Assembly: GCF_002906855.1 (NCBI RefSeq) | Contig: NZ_MINI01000028.1 | Coordinates: 1,984,001-2,048,000 of the forward strand | Source of the DNA: Pseudomonas putida | GTDB taxonomy: Bacteria; Pseudomonadota; Gammaproteobacteria; Pseudomonadales; Pseudomonadaceae | Reading direction: 5' to 3' | Length of the DNA stretch: 64,000 nt | Part shown: piece by piece, positions 38,733-48,127 of the stretch | Layout of the letters: each line of letters starts with the position of its first letter | Numbering within the stretch: position 1 is the first letter of the stretch | Position numbers and translations under genes: made by a program | Notes under the pieces: model-generated | The model's input: only the letters and a program-made list of their open reading frames with translations | Told to the model about the DNA's origin: nothing | Database searches by the model: none

Positions 38733-40067
38733 ATGGCCACCTATCACGCCAGTGCGGCACAACCTGGCACTGATACTTCGCTCGGCATTCCACGGCGCTA
38801 CGCCTGGATCGTCTTCGCCCTGACATTCGGCCTGTTGATTTCCGACTACATGTCACGCCAGGTGCTCAACGCCGTGTTCCCGCTGCTGAAACAGGAGTGG
38901 CTGCTCAGCGACAGCCAGCTCGGCCTGCTCAGCGGCATCGTCGCGCTGATGGTCGGCCTGCTGACCTTCCCGCTGTCGCTGCTCGCCGACCGCATCGGCC
39001 GGATCAAGAGCCTGACCGCCATGGCCGTGATATGGAGCCTGGCGACCCTGGGCTGCGGCCTGGCGGACAACTACCAGGAAATGTTCATCGCACGCTTCAT
39101 GGTCGGCGTCGGCGAGGCGGCCTACGGCAGCGTCGGCATCGCCGTGGTGGTGGCGGTGTTCCCGCGCGAAATGCGCGCCACGCTGGCCGGCTCGTTCATG
39201 GCCGGAGGCATGTTCGGCTCGGTACTGGGCATGGCCCTGGGTGGGGTGATGGCCCAGCACCTGGGCTGGCGCTGGGCGTTCGCCGGCATGGCCTTGTTCG
39301 GCCTGGTGCTGGCGCTACTTTACCCGCTGATCGTGCGCGAAGCGCGCATTGCGCCCAACGGCGTTGAGGCCAAGCCCGACAAGGCGGCGCTCAAGGCCCT
39401 GCGCCCTCTGCGTACCCTGTATTCAAGCCGCTCGGTGATCTGCGCCTATGTCGGCAGCGGCCTGCAGCTGTTCGTCGGCGGCACGGTGATCGTCTGGTTC
39501 CCCAGTTACCTGAACCGCTACTACGCCATGGGCACTGAGCGTGCCGGTGCCGTGGCAGCGATCATCGTGCTGTGCAGCGGCATCGGCATCGTCCTGTGCG
39601 GCATGCTCTGCGACCGCATGGGGCGCCACTGCCCGGACCGCAAGATCAGCCTCGCCATCGCCTACTGCCTGGGCAGTTGCCTGCTGCTGTCGATGGCGTT
39701 TGCCATACCGCCAGGGGTGGCGCAGCTGGTGCTGATCTGCCTGGGCATGATGATTGCCGCCGGCACCAATGGCCCGTCCAGTGCCATGGTCGCCAACCTG
39801 ACCCACTACTCGGTGCACGGCACCGCGTTCGCCACTCTGACCTTGAGCAACAACCTGTTGGGGCTGGCCACCGGCCCGCTGATCACCGGCAAGGTGTCCG
39901 ACCTGATCGGCCTGCAGTCGGCCTTCCAGCTGGTGCCGTTGATCAGCATCGGCGCTGCTGCGGTGTTCTTCTACGCCAAGCGTTACTACCACCTTGACAT
40001 GGCGCGCCTGCAGCCCGGTGAAACCGCGCAAGCGCCCGTGCAGCACACCCTGGAGGCCCGCCCGTGA
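38733..40067 (+). CDS. MFS transporter (Spinster-like)
   Basis: Inner-membrane transporter of 444 residues with twelve predicted segments. The loop 2-3 motif is LADRIGRIKSLTAMA and the repeat in the second half is GMLCDRMGRHCPDRK. ATG 38733 follows GGAGGCAGC. It overlaps the DsbA-family gene (ATGA-like junction at 40064), so the three genes to 41733 form an operon. The substrate is unknown. Confidence 0.88.
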   Translation: MATYHASAAQPGTDTSLGIPRRYAWIVFALTFGLLISDYMSRQVLNAVFPLLKQEWLLSDSQLGLLSGIVALMVGLLTFPLSLLADRIGRIKSLTAMAVIWSLATLGCGLADNYQEMFIARFMVGVGEAAYGSVGIAVVVAVFPREMRATLAGSFMAGGMFGSVLGMALGGVMAQHLGWRWAFAGMALFGLVLALLYPLIVREARIAPNGVEAKPDKAALKALRPLRTLYSSRSVICAYVGSGLQLFVGGTVIVWFPSYLNRYYAMGTERAGAVAAIIVLCSGIGIVLCGMLCDRMGRHCPDRKISLAIAYCLGSCLLLSMAFAIPPGVAQLVLICLGMMIAAGTNGPSSAMVANLTHYSVHGTAFATLTLSNNLLGLATGPLITGKVSDLIGLQSAFQLVPLISIGAAAVFFYAKRYYHLDMARLQPGETAQAPVQHTLEARP

Positions 40068-40726
40068 AGCGTTCGTTGTCGATTGATGTGTACTTCGATT
40101 TCATCTGCCCTTGGTGCCTGATCGGCCGCCGGCAGTTGCAAGCTGCGTTGGCGCAGTTCAAGGCGGCGCAGCCGGAGGTCGAGGTCAACCTGGCCTGGCA
40201 GGGCGTGCAGCTGCTGCCGGAGCTGCCGTTCGACGGCCAGCCGTTCGCCGAGTTCTACCGCAGGCGCCTGGGCAGCGACCAGGCCGTGCGCCAGCGCCAG
40301 GCCCAGGTGCGCGAAGCCGCCAGCGCCGTGGATGAGCAGATCGACTTCAGCCGCATCCAGCGCATGCCCAACACGGCCGACGCCCATCGCTTGTTGTTGC
40401 ATGCCAGCGAACTGGGCAGCGAAGCGCAGGTCGAGGCGCTGCTGGAGCGGCTGCTGGCCGCGTACTTCAAGCACGGCGAAGACCTGGGTGATCGCGCTAC
40501 GCTGCTACGCATCGCCGATCAGTGCGGCTTTGCTGCACATAGCCTGGCGGGCAGTTTGCGCGGGGATGGCCTGCCATTCGTCAGTGCCAGCGCCGACATT
40601 GCCAGCCGCGGCGTGCCTTGCTTCGTCTTCGACGATCGCCTGCAGGTGGTCGGTGCGCAACCGGCCGAGGCATTGCTCGAAGCCATGCACGCGGCGGTTT
40701 CGCGCATGGCGCAGGTGAGGGCATGA
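40064..40726 (+). CDS. DsbA/FrnE-family thiol oxidoreductase
   Basis: Thioredoxin-fold protein of 220 residues from GTG 40064. The active site is Cys15-Pro-Trp-Cys18 in DFICPWCLIGRRQL; the cis-proline region is SRGVPCFVF near residue 185. There is no signal peptide, so it acts in the cytoplasm, like FrnE. It overlaps the genes on both sides by four bases. 2-hydroxychromene-2-carboxylate isomerases share this fold, but the CPWC pair favours thiol chemistry. Confidence 0.88.
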   Translation: MKRSLSIDVYFDFICPWCLIGRRQLQAALAQFKAAQPEVEVNLAWQGVQLLPELPFDGQPFAEFYRRRLGSDQAVRQRQAQVREAASAVDEQIDFSRIQRMPNTADAHRLLLHASELGSEAQVEALLERLLAAYFKHGEDLGDRATLLRIADQCGFAAHSLAGSLRGDGLPFVSASADIASRGVPCFVFDDRLQVVGAQPAEALLEAMHAAVSRMAQVRA

Positions 40727-41733
40727 GCACGCTGGCACTTGCCCAGGTCAACCACCGCGTGCGCGAACTCGCGCCCGGGCTGATCGTCAGCCTGATCGCG
40801 GCAGGTGCGGCAAGCTTCCTGGCCGAGCATTACGGCGCACCGGTGATGCTGTTCGCCCTGCTGCTGGGGCTGGCACTGAACTTCCTCAGCGCAGACGGCA
40901 CGTGCAAGGCCGGCATCGAGTTCACCGCGCGCACCGTGCTGCGCCTGGGCGTGGCCTTGCTGGGCATGCGTATCACCCTTGAGCAGATGGCCGGCCTGGG
41001 CTGGAAAGCCGTGGCGCTGGTGGTGATCCTGGTGGTGGTGACCATCAGTGTGTCGATGGTTGCGGCCAAGGCCTTGGGCTTCCAACGCCTGTTCGGCATG
41101 CTCACCGGCGGCGCCACGGCGATCTGCGGCGCCTCGGCGGCACTGGCGCTGGCCGCAGCATTGCCCAGCCACCCGCAGAAGGAACGCGCCACGCTGTTCA
41201 CCGTGATCGGGGTGTCGGCGCTGTCGACCCTGGCGATGATCCTCTACCCGATGATCGCCAATGCTCTGGGCCTGTCGCCGCAAGCGGCCGGGGTGTTCCT
41301 TGGCGCCACCATCCATGATGTGGCACAAGTGGTGGGGGCGGGCTACAGCATGTCCACCGAAACCGGCGACACCGCCACGGTGGTCAAGCTCATGCGTGTG
41401 GCCATGCTGGTCCCGGTGATCGTCGCCGCGGCCATGATCGGCCGTCGCCAGGGCATCGACAGCAGCGGCAAGCGCCCGCCGTTGTTGCCGTGGTTCGCGG
41501 TCGGCTTCCTGGTCCTGGCCTGTGTCAACAGCACCGGCTGGGTGCCGCTGGTGGTGCAGGGCAGCATCAACGAACTGTCGCGCTGGTGCCTGGTGGTGTC
41601 GATTGCCGCCCTCGGCATGAAGACCCAGCTCAAGGAACTGGCCGCCGTGGGCATCAAGCCGATCCTGCTGATGGTGGGCGAAACGGTGTTCCTGGTGCTG
41701 CTGGTGCTGGGGTTGCTGCGCGTCGGCCTGTAA
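40723..41733 (+). CDS. YeiH-family putative sulfate exporter
   Basis: Membrane protein of 336 residues of the YeiH family (Cons_hypoth698), with about ten segments and conserved GGATAICGASAALALA and GATIHDVAQVVGAG. Members are linked to sulfate or sulfonate export, for example after taurine or cysteate use. It starts within the stop of the DsbA-family gene. The run of sulfur-related genes (DsbA-like, YeiH) may be meaningful or coincidental. Confidence 0.88.
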   Translation: MSTLALAQVNHRVRELAPGLIVSLIAAGAASFLAEHYGAPVMLFALLLGLALNFLSADGTCKAGIEFTARTVLRLGVALLGMRITLEQMAGLGWKAVALVVILVVVTISVSMVAAKALGFQRLFGMLTGGATAICGASAALALAAALPSHPQKERATLFTVIGVSALSTLAMILYPMIANALGLSPQAAGVFLGATIHDVAQVVGAGYSMSTETGDTATVVKLMRVAMLVPVIVAAAMIGRRQGIDSSGKRPPLLPWFAVGFLVLACVNSTGWVPLVVQGSINELSRWCLVVSIAALGMKTQLKELAAVGIKPILLMVGETVFLVLLVLGLLRVGL

Positions 41734-41751
41734 CCCGCAGGCCCAGGGCCG

Positions 41752-42807
41752 TCAGCGGGCGCTGACGGCAGCCTGGGCAGCGCTGCGACTGCGTTTCGGT
41801 TGCGTCTGCGGTTCATGCTGCGCGCGCCAGGCCGCTGGTGGTTGGCCGAACTGGCTGATGAACCAGCGGGTGAACGAGCTGTGCATGGAATAGCCGAGCA
41901 TGTCGGCGATGCGCCCCAGCGAATAGCCGGGGCTTGCCAGGTAGCGCACCACCAGGTCGCGGCGCACGCCGTTGACCAGCTCGCTGAAGGTCGCACCTTC
42001 TTCTTCCAGGCGCCGCTGCAAGGTGCGCACGTTCATGCCCTGGGTCTGGGCGATGTGTTCGATGGTGGCGCGGCCCATGGGCATCAGCAGGAAGATCGCC
42101 TTGCGCACTTCCAGCATCAGCGACGGCAGGTTCTCATCCTGCAGCACCCCCACATAACGCTGCGCCAGGCGCGCCATGCCGGCATTCGCCTGAGGGTTGG
42201 TGGTGTCGAGGTCGGACGCCGAACACACGATGCCGTTGAAGTCGCTGTTGAACTCCAGCTTGCAACCGAAGATGCGCCGGTGCGTGGACAGGTCGGCGGG
42301 GGCGGCGTGGGTGAAGTTGGCGCTGATCGGGTGCCAGTGCGGCCCCAACAGCACCGAGCAGAAGCGGTGCATCACGCCGATGGCCATCTCGATGGCCTGG
42401 CGGCTGTGCATCGGCTGGTCGGTGATGACCTCCTCGCGGATGATCACGGTCTTGCCGATTTCCTCGATGTGAATGGCCAGCGCGTTGTTGAGCACGTGGC
42501 GGTACTGCACGATCACCTGCAGGGCATCGCGCAGCGAGTGCTGATGGTTGATCAGCAGGCTGACCTCGCCGAAGTCCGACAACTGGCGCAGCTCGGCCAT
42601 CCGCAGGCCGAAGGCTTCACAGCCGCTCAGCCGCGCCGACTCCTCCAGCACGTTGATGGCAGCGGCTACGGGGATGCGTTGGTCAGGGGTTTCCAGCAGC
42701 GAGGCACTGAGGCCGGCCTGGGCCAGCAAGCCATGGCCGTTGAGGCCCAGATGGCGTGAAACTTCGAGGTAATTGGTCAAGGTTGCAGCACGGGCGAGCA
42801 CGGTCAT
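41752..42807 (-). CDS. AraC-family regulator with arabinose-binding-type N-domain
   Basis: Protein of 351 residues from ATG 42807 (MTVLARAATLTNYLEV); a GTG at 42822 is an alternative, and neither has a strong RBS. The N-terminal effector domain is the Arabinose_bd type; the HTH pair is at the C-terminus (IEHIAQTQGMNVRTLQRRLE and SLGRIADMLGYSMHSSFTRW). It is a paralogue of the AraC gene at 53532, and the two bracket the DUF1302 to BKACE cluster. The convergent YeiH gene ends 18 bases away. Confidence 0.88.
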   Translation of the reverse strand: MTVLARAATLTNYLEVSRHLGLNGHGLLAQAGLSASLLETPDQRIPVAAAINVLEESARLSGCEAFGLRMAELRQLSDFGEVSLLINHQHSLRDALQVIVQYRHVLNNALAIHIEEIGKTVIIREEVITDQPMHSRQAIEMAIGVMHRFCSVLLGPHWHPISANFTHAAPADLSTHRRIFGCKLEFNSDFNGIVCSASDLDTTNPQANAGMARLAQRYVGVLQDENLPSLMLEVRKAIFLLMPMGRATIEHIAQTQGMNVRTLQRRLEEEGATFSELVNGVRRDLVVRYLASPGYSLGRIADMLGYSMHSSFTRWFISQFGQPPAAWRAQHEPQTQPKRSRSAAQAAVSAR

Positions 42808-43051
42808 TTTATTGTTTTCCACGTGATCTTGATGAGCTCCCGCTGCGCTGGCGGGAAGCTTCTTATAGCGGTTGTGTCGTCAGATGAAAAGCCATTTCCG
42901 AGCGGCGGAGCCTGCTGCTGCGCGCCACGGTTTTCGTGTCATCAACTGAAAAGTGCGTGACGCGCAATGTAAAGCGCCTGGCAGGGCGACTCTTTACTCT
43001 GGCCCCAAGCAGTCGGCAATTGACCGAGCTGACCAGAGCAAGGGCCCTGAC

Positions 43052-43618
43052 GTGGAAAAACTGCAAACCACCGCAACCGTGCTGATCGTGCCCGGCTTAC
43101 GCGACCATGTAGCCGAACATTGGCAAACCCTGTTGCAAGCGCGCCTGGGCAAGGTGCGCTCGGTACCCCCGCTGGAAACCGACAAGCTCAGCTGCAGCGC
43201 CCGGGTCGAAGCGATCGAGCGTGAACTGGCCAGCATCGAAGGCCCGGTGATCCTGGTGGCGCACAGCGCCGGTGTGCTGATGGTGGCGCACTGGGCCGCC
43301 CGTTACCAACGCCCGATCCAGGGCGCCTTGCTGGCCGCGCCACCGGACCTGGAAACCGAATGGCCGGCCAGTTACCCCACCCCCGACAGCCTGCGCGCCA
43401 ATGGCTGGGCGCCGCTGCCGAGTGGCCGTCTGCCATTCCCGAGCATCGTGGCCGCCAGCAGCAACGACCATCTGGCGAGCTTCGAAGCGGTCGCTCGCAT
43501 GGCCGACGAGTGGGGCGGCGAACTGCTCGAACTCGGCGCCGTCGGCCACCTCAACCCTGCCTCGGGCTTTGGCCCATGGCCCCAAGCCGAGGCGCTGATC
43601 CGTCAACTCGATCGCTGA
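43052..43618 (+). CDS. RBBP9/YdeN-family alpha/beta hydrolase
   Basis: Serine hydrolase of 188 residues. The nucleophile elbow is VAHSAGVL (Ser near 74), the acid is in SSNDHLASF and the histidine is in VGHLNPASGFG. GTG 43052 with AGGGCCC upstream is the best start. It is divergent from the AraC gene (42807), and the 229-base gap holds both promoters. It may belong to the cluster that follows. Confidence 0.82.
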   Translation: MEKLQTTATVLIVPGLRDHVAEHWQTLLQARLGKVRSVPPLETDKLSCSARVEAIERELASIEGPVILVAHSAGVLMVAHWAARYQRPIQGALLAAPPDLETEWPASYPTPDSLRANGWAPLPSGRLPFPSIVAASSNDHLASFEAVARMADEWGGELLELGAVGHLNPASGFGPWPQAEALIRQLDR

Positions 43619-43682
43619 ACCTCAAGGCAGGCCAGCGCCCGATCGCTGCTGGCACCTTGCACATTCCAAGCAGAGACATCGC

Positions 43683-45548
43683 ATGAACAACAATAAGAAC
43701 GTTCTCTTCTGCCTTCACCGCCACAAACTGATGGCCACCCTGTTGCTGGTTGCCGGCGCGCCGGCTGCCCAGGCATTCCAGCTTGATCTCGCCGACCCAG
43801 ACTGGAGCGTGCGCTTCGACAACACTGCCAAGCTCAGCTATGGCCAGCGGGTCGAAGGCGAAAATGCGAAGATCGCACGTACCTCCAACCTCAACGACGG
43901 TGACAAGAACTTCAGCGTCGGCAGCGCGGTGACCCAGCGTCTCGACCTGCTGACCGAGCTGGATGTGGTGTACCAGGGCAACATGGGCATGCGCGTGAGT
44001 GCCGCCAGCTGGTACGACCACGCCTATGACGACGTGGGTTCCAACTCCAACCCGTTCCCGGGCCAGGCCGGCAATGCCGGCAACTTGGTACTGGCGCGCC
44101 CGGCCGGTGCACTGCCAGCGGGTACCGTGCTGCAGGGTGGCCCCGCCAGGCATCATGGCCTGAGCAATTATTCCGACCGTTACTACAACGGCCCGTCTGG
44201 CGAATTCCTCGATGCCTTCGTGTTCTACAACACCGAAGTCGGCGACGAATCGATGTTGAGCGGCAAGCTCGGCTGGCACTCGGTGTACTGGGGCGAGACG
44301 TTGTTCAACGCCGCTAACGGCATCAACTATGGCCAGTCGGCCCTGGACCTGGCCAAGCTGTACAACGTGCCCGGTACCGAAACCAAAGAGCTGTTCCTGC
44401 CGCGCAAGCAGCTGTCGCTGAGCTACACGGTCAACCCCGAGCTGACCCTCGCGGCGCAGTACTTCCTTGAATTCGACAACTCGCGCCTGCCTGAAGGGGG
44501 CACCTATATGGGTGCCTACGACATGCTGGGCGACGGCGCCGACATCTTCTGGCTGCCAGTGCCCAACGCGGTCGGCGGTGCCGGTGCCTTCTATGGTGCC
44601 CCCCGCGGGCATGACATCCGCCCGCGCAACTCGGGCGACTTCGGCGTGATGGCCAAGTGGAGCCCGGAATGGCTCGACGGCACTCTGGGCTTCTACTACC
44701 GCAACACCTCCGACCCGACCCCGGCAGTGCTGATCAACGCCCCCAACCTGCACAAGGGCAGCCTGGAAGGCACCAGCTACATGACCGCCTACGCCGACGA
44801 CATCGATATCTACGGCATCAGCCTGGCCAAGAACATCGGCCCGGTCAGCGTCGGGCTGGACGTCAACTACCGCGAGAATATGCCGCTGATCAGCAACTTC
44901 ACCACCATCAACGGGCCGCTGTACGACGCCCTGGCCGGCACCGCTGGTGGTACCAACCTGATCGGTGAAGTGCCAGGCCATGGTGAAACCGGGCTGGCCC
45001 GCGGCAAGACCTTCCACGTGGTACTCAACGGCTTGGTGTCGTTCGGCGCCACGCCACTGTGGAACGCCTCGTCGCTGGCCGTGGAGGGCACCATGACCCA
45101 CCTGGTCAGCGTCGACAAGGGCGAGCAGACCTTCAAGGGCGACTCCAGCTACGAAGGCGTCGACAAGGTCACCACCAACGCCTACACCCTGGCGGTCAAT
45201 TTCACCCCGACCTGGTTCCAGGCGCTGCCGGGGGTCGATATCACCTTGCCGCTGTCCTACAACGTCGGCCTCAAGGGCAACTCGGCGGTGCAGTTGGGCG
45301 GTAACGAAGACTCCGGCAGCTACTCGATCGGCATCGCCGCCGACGTCTACCAGAAGTACAAGTTCGACCTGAAGTACGTCGACTCCTTCGGCAAGTTCGA
45401 TACCTGCGCAACCGGTACCGACAACAACACCCCGGGCACCAACGGGCGCTACCAGTGCATCCCCGGGCAGATCACTTCGCAGGCCGGCCTGGCGCCGCTG
45501 CTGAAGGATCGCGGCATGGTCACCGCCTCGTTCAAGACCACCTTCTGA
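43683..45548 (+). CDS. DUF1302-family outer-membrane protein
   Basis: Protein of 621 residues with a signal peptide (about 1-34, ending APAAQAF) and a beta-rich body that ends in Phe (SFKTTF), the outer-membrane barrel signature. DUF1302 proteins are paired with DUF1329 proteins and an RND pump in many pseudomonads. ATG 43683 is 64 bases after the hydrolase stop. It probably forms the outer-membrane component of a hydrophobic-compound export or uptake route. Confidence 0.88.
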   Translation: MNNNKNVLFCLHRHKLMATLLLVAGAPAAQAFQLDLADPDWSVRFDNTAKLSYGQRVEGENAKIARTSNLNDGDKNFSVGSAVTQRLDLLTELDVVYQGNMGMRVSAASWYDHAYDDVGSNSNPFPGQAGNAGNLVLARPAGALPAGTVLQGGPARHHGLSNYSDRYYNGPSGEFLDAFVFYNTEVGDESMLSGKLGWHSVYWGETLFNAANGINYGQSALDLAKLYNVPGTETKELFLPRKQLSLSYTVNPELTLAAQYFLEFDNSRLPEGGTYMGAYDMLGDGADIFWLPVPNAVGGAGAFYGAPRGHDIRPRNSGDFGVMAKWSPEWLDGTLGFYYRNTSDPTPAVLINAPNLHKGSLEGTSYMTAYADDIDIYGISLAKNIGPVSVGLDVNYRENMPLISNFTTINGPLYDALAGTAGGTNLIGEVPGHGETGLARGKTFHVVLNGLVSFGATPLWNASSLAVEGTMTHLVSVDKGEQTFKGDSSYEGVDKVTTNAYTLAVNFTPTWFQALPGVDITLPLSYNVGLKGNSAVQLGGNEDSGSYSIGIAADVYQKYKFDLKYVDSFGKFDTCATGTDNNTPGTNGRYQCIPGQITSQAGLAPLLKDRGMVTASFKTTF

Positions 45549-45596
45549 AGCTCCCTGAACAAAAACACGTCATACAAAAACAAGCGGAGAAACGCG

Positions 45597-46955
45597 ATGA
45601 AGTATCTCAACAGCCTGCTGTCGGCCTCGCTTGCGGTCGTGATTGCCGGTAATGCCCATGCCGCCGCCCCGGCGCAGGACGTCGCCCGCTTGGGCAAGGA
45701 CCTGACCCTGGTCGGTGCCGAAAAGGCGGCCAGCGCCGACGGCTCGATCCCGGCCTACCAGGGCGGCCTGAATACGCCGCCTGCCGGGTTCAAGCAGGGC
45801 GATACCCTGCGCCCGGACCCATACGCAGCGGAGAAGCCGCTGCTGGTGATCGATGGCAAGAACGTCGACCAGTACAAGGATGCGCTGACCGCGACCACCG
45901 TGGAACTGGCCAAGCGCTTCCCGACCTTCCGCATCGACGTGTACCCGAGCCACCGCACGGCGGCGTTGCCCCAGGCGCTGCTCGACAACACCCTGAAGAA
46001 TGCCGCCAATGCCAAGTCCCTGCAGGACGGCATGGCCATCGAGAATGTGCTGCCGGGCGTACCGTTCCCGATCCCGCAGTCGGGGGCCGAGGCGATGTGG
46101 AACCACCTGCTGCGCTACCAGGGTGTGGCGCAGAAGGCCAAGTACGATTCGTGGAACGTCGACTCCGCCGGCGTCGCGGCCCTGGCCACCACAGGCCTTG
46201 CGTACAACGCCTACCCGATCTACGAAGACCTGAACAAGGTCATCGAGCCCAAGGACATCTACTTCCAGACCAAGCTGTACTTCGAAGGCCCGGCGCGCCG
46301 TGCCGGTGAGTCGATGATGCTCAAGGACGCCGCCAACCCGCTGGTGCAGGAACGCCGCGCCTGGCAGTACCTGCCGGGGCAGCGCCGGGTCAAGCTGGCG
46401 CCGAACCTGGCCTACGACACGCCAAACCCTGGCACCGCAGGCTCGGGCACGTTCGACGACATTTATGTGTTCAACGGTGCGCTGGACCGCTATGACTGGC
46501 ACCTGGTCGGCAAGAAGGACATGTACGTGCCGTACAACACCTACAAGCTGACCTACATCCACGACCCGAAAACCCTGACCACGCCCAACCATCTGGCGCC
46601 CGACCAGGTGCGCTGGGAGAAGCACCGCGTGTGGGTGGTGGAGGGCACCCTCAAGGGCAATGCCCGGCACATCTATGCCAAGCGCCGCTTCTACCTCGAC
46701 GAGGACAGCTGGGTGGCCCTGGCCTCCGACCAGTACGACGCGCGTGGCCAGCTGTACCGCGGCTCGTTCGCCTTCTTCACCCAGAGCTACGACGTGCAGA
46801 CGCCCAACAGCAACCCGCACGTGGTCTACGACTTGGTCGGCAGCACCTACAACGTCAATGGCCTGATCGGCCCGCACGGCGGTATCGAGTACATCGCCCC
46901 TCTGTCCAAGGCGCAGTGGTCGCCGGAAGCCCTGGCCGGCGCCGGTATTCGCTGA
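45597..46955 (+). CDS. DUF1329-family periplasmic/outer-membrane protein
   Basis: Protein of 452 residues with a signal peptide ending NAHAAAP. The mature part has a LolB-like lipid-binding beta character with conserved GALDRYDWHLVGKKDMYVPY and RHIYAKRRFYLDEDSW. It follows the DUF1302 gene by 48 bases. The two are believed to work together on hydrophobic substrates. Confidence 0.88.
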   Translation: MKYLNSLLSASLAVVIAGNAHAAAPAQDVARLGKDLTLVGAEKAASADGSIPAYQGGLNTPPAGFKQGDTLRPDPYAAEKPLLVIDGKNVDQYKDALTATTVELAKRFPTFRIDVYPSHRTAALPQALLDNTLKNAANAKSLQDGMAIENVLPGVPFPIPQSGAEAMWNHLLRYQGVAQKAKYDSWNVDSAGVAALATTGLAYNAYPIYEDLNKVIEPKDIYFQTKLYFEGPARRAGESMMLKDAANPLVQERRAWQYLPGQRRVKLAPNLAYDTPNPGTAGSGTFDDIYVFNGALDRYDWHLVGKKDMYVPYNTYKLTYIHDPKTLTTPNHLAPDQVRWEKHRVWVVEGTLKGNARHIYAKRRFYLDEDSWVALASDQYDARGQLYRGSFAFFTQSYDVQTPNSNPHVVYDLVGSTYNVNGLIGPHGGIEYIAPLSKAQWSPEALAGAGIR

Positions 46956-46969
46956 CCCCGACGATCCGT

Positions 46970-47000
46970 CTGACGGTGGCCCAGGCGTGGCCGCCGTCAG
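46970..47000. terminator. Hairpin between DUF1329 and YCF48 genes
   Basis: CTGACGG and CCGTCAG arms, extended by GGCC pairs, form a stem around CAGGCGT. It may attenuate or stabilise the message between the second and third genes, since the operon continues. Confidence 0.5.
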
Positions 47001-47019
47001 GTCTTGCAGAGGATGTGGC

Positions 47020-48108
47020 ATGGCTTCTTTGAACAAGTATGCGCCTTGGGCGCTGGCAATCACGCTCGCCCTGGGCGGCCCCTGCGGTGTGGCCCGGGCG
47101 GCCTATGTCGATGTGCTCGACTTGCCGGCCAGGCCCAGCGCGCTGGCCGTGCATAGCGCCCTGCGCGACGTGGCGTGGGCCGGCGATCGGCTGGTGGCGG
47201 TGGGCGCTCGTGGCCATATCGTGTATTCCGACAACCAGGGCCAGGACTGGCACCAGGCCAACGTGCCGGTGAGTGCCGACCTCAATGCCCTGGCTTTCCC
47301 TACCCCCGAGGACGGCTGGGCGGTGGGCAACGATGGCGTGATCCTGCACAGCCCTGACGGCGGCGTGAACTGGGCCGTGCAGCTTGACGGCCGGCAGATC
47401 GGCGCCCTGGTAGCGGCCCATTACCAGGCCCTGGCCAAGGCCCACCCGGACGACGAGCGATGGACGCAGTTCGCCGCCGAAGGCCAGCGCCTGGAAGAAG
47501 AGGGCGCCGACAAGCCGTTCCTCGGCGTGTGCTTCGTCGACGCCAGGCACGGCTATGCGGTGGGCGTGTTCAACCTGATTCTGCGCACCGACGACGGCGG
47601 TGCAAGCTGGGTGCCGATGCAGGACCGCACCGACAACCCGCAAGGCCTGCACCTCAACGCCATCCGTGCGGTCGGCGATGACCTCTACGTGGCCGGCGAG
47701 CAAGGCTTGCTGCTTAAGTGGAACACCCAGCAGCAACGCTTCGTCGCCTTGCCCAGCCCTTACCAGGGCAGCTGGTTCGGCATTCTCGGCAAGCCCGGCG
47801 AAGTGCTCGCCTATGGCCTGCGCGGCCATCTGGCCCGCAGCCTCGACGGCGGCCAGAGCTGGACCGAGGTGGACACCGGGCTGGGCCAGAGCATTACCGC
47901 CGCCACCCTCGACAACCGCGGCGACTACTGGCTGTTCAGCCAGGCCGGGCATGTGCTGCGCAGCCACGACGGCGGGCTGAGCTTCGCCCTGCAAGCGCAG
48001 GTGCCGCTGGCCCCGGTGGCCGGTGCGTTGCAGGCCCGCGGCAACGGCACCGTGCTGGTGGGTGAGCGTGGCGTGCGCGTGCTGCCTGCCCGCCAAGACC
48101 CACAATAA
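47020..48108 (+). CDS. YCF48/BNR-repeat periplasmic protein
   Basis: Protein of 362 residues with a signal peptide (ends CGVARAAY) and beta-propeller blades with Asp-box repeats: IVYSDNQGQDW, ILHSPDGGVNW, ILRTDDGGASW, LARSLDGGQSW and VLRSHDGGLSF. YCF48-like proteins are assembly factors for membrane complexes. ATG 47020 follows AGAGGATG. It lies between DUF1329 and RND genes in the usual order for this module. Confidence 0.88.
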   Translation: MASLNKYAPWALAITLALGGPCGVARAAYVDVLDLPARPSALAVHSALRDVAWAGDRLVAVGARGHIVYSDNQGQDWHQANVPVSADLNALAFPTPEDGWAVGNDGVILHSPDGGVNWAVQLDGRQIGALVAAHYQALAKAHPDDERWTQFAAEGQRLEEEGADKPFLGVCFVDARHGYAVGVFNLILRTDDGGASWVPMQDRTDNPQGLHLNAIRAVGDDLYVAGEQGLLLKWNTQQQRFVALPSPYQGSWFGILGKPGEVLAYGLRGHLARSLDGGQSWTEVDTGLGQSITAATLDNRGDYWLFSQAGHVLRSHDGGLSFALQAQVPLAPVAGALQARGNGTVLVGERGVRVLPARQDPQ

Positions 48109-48127
48109 TTCCAAGAGAGCCCCCGTG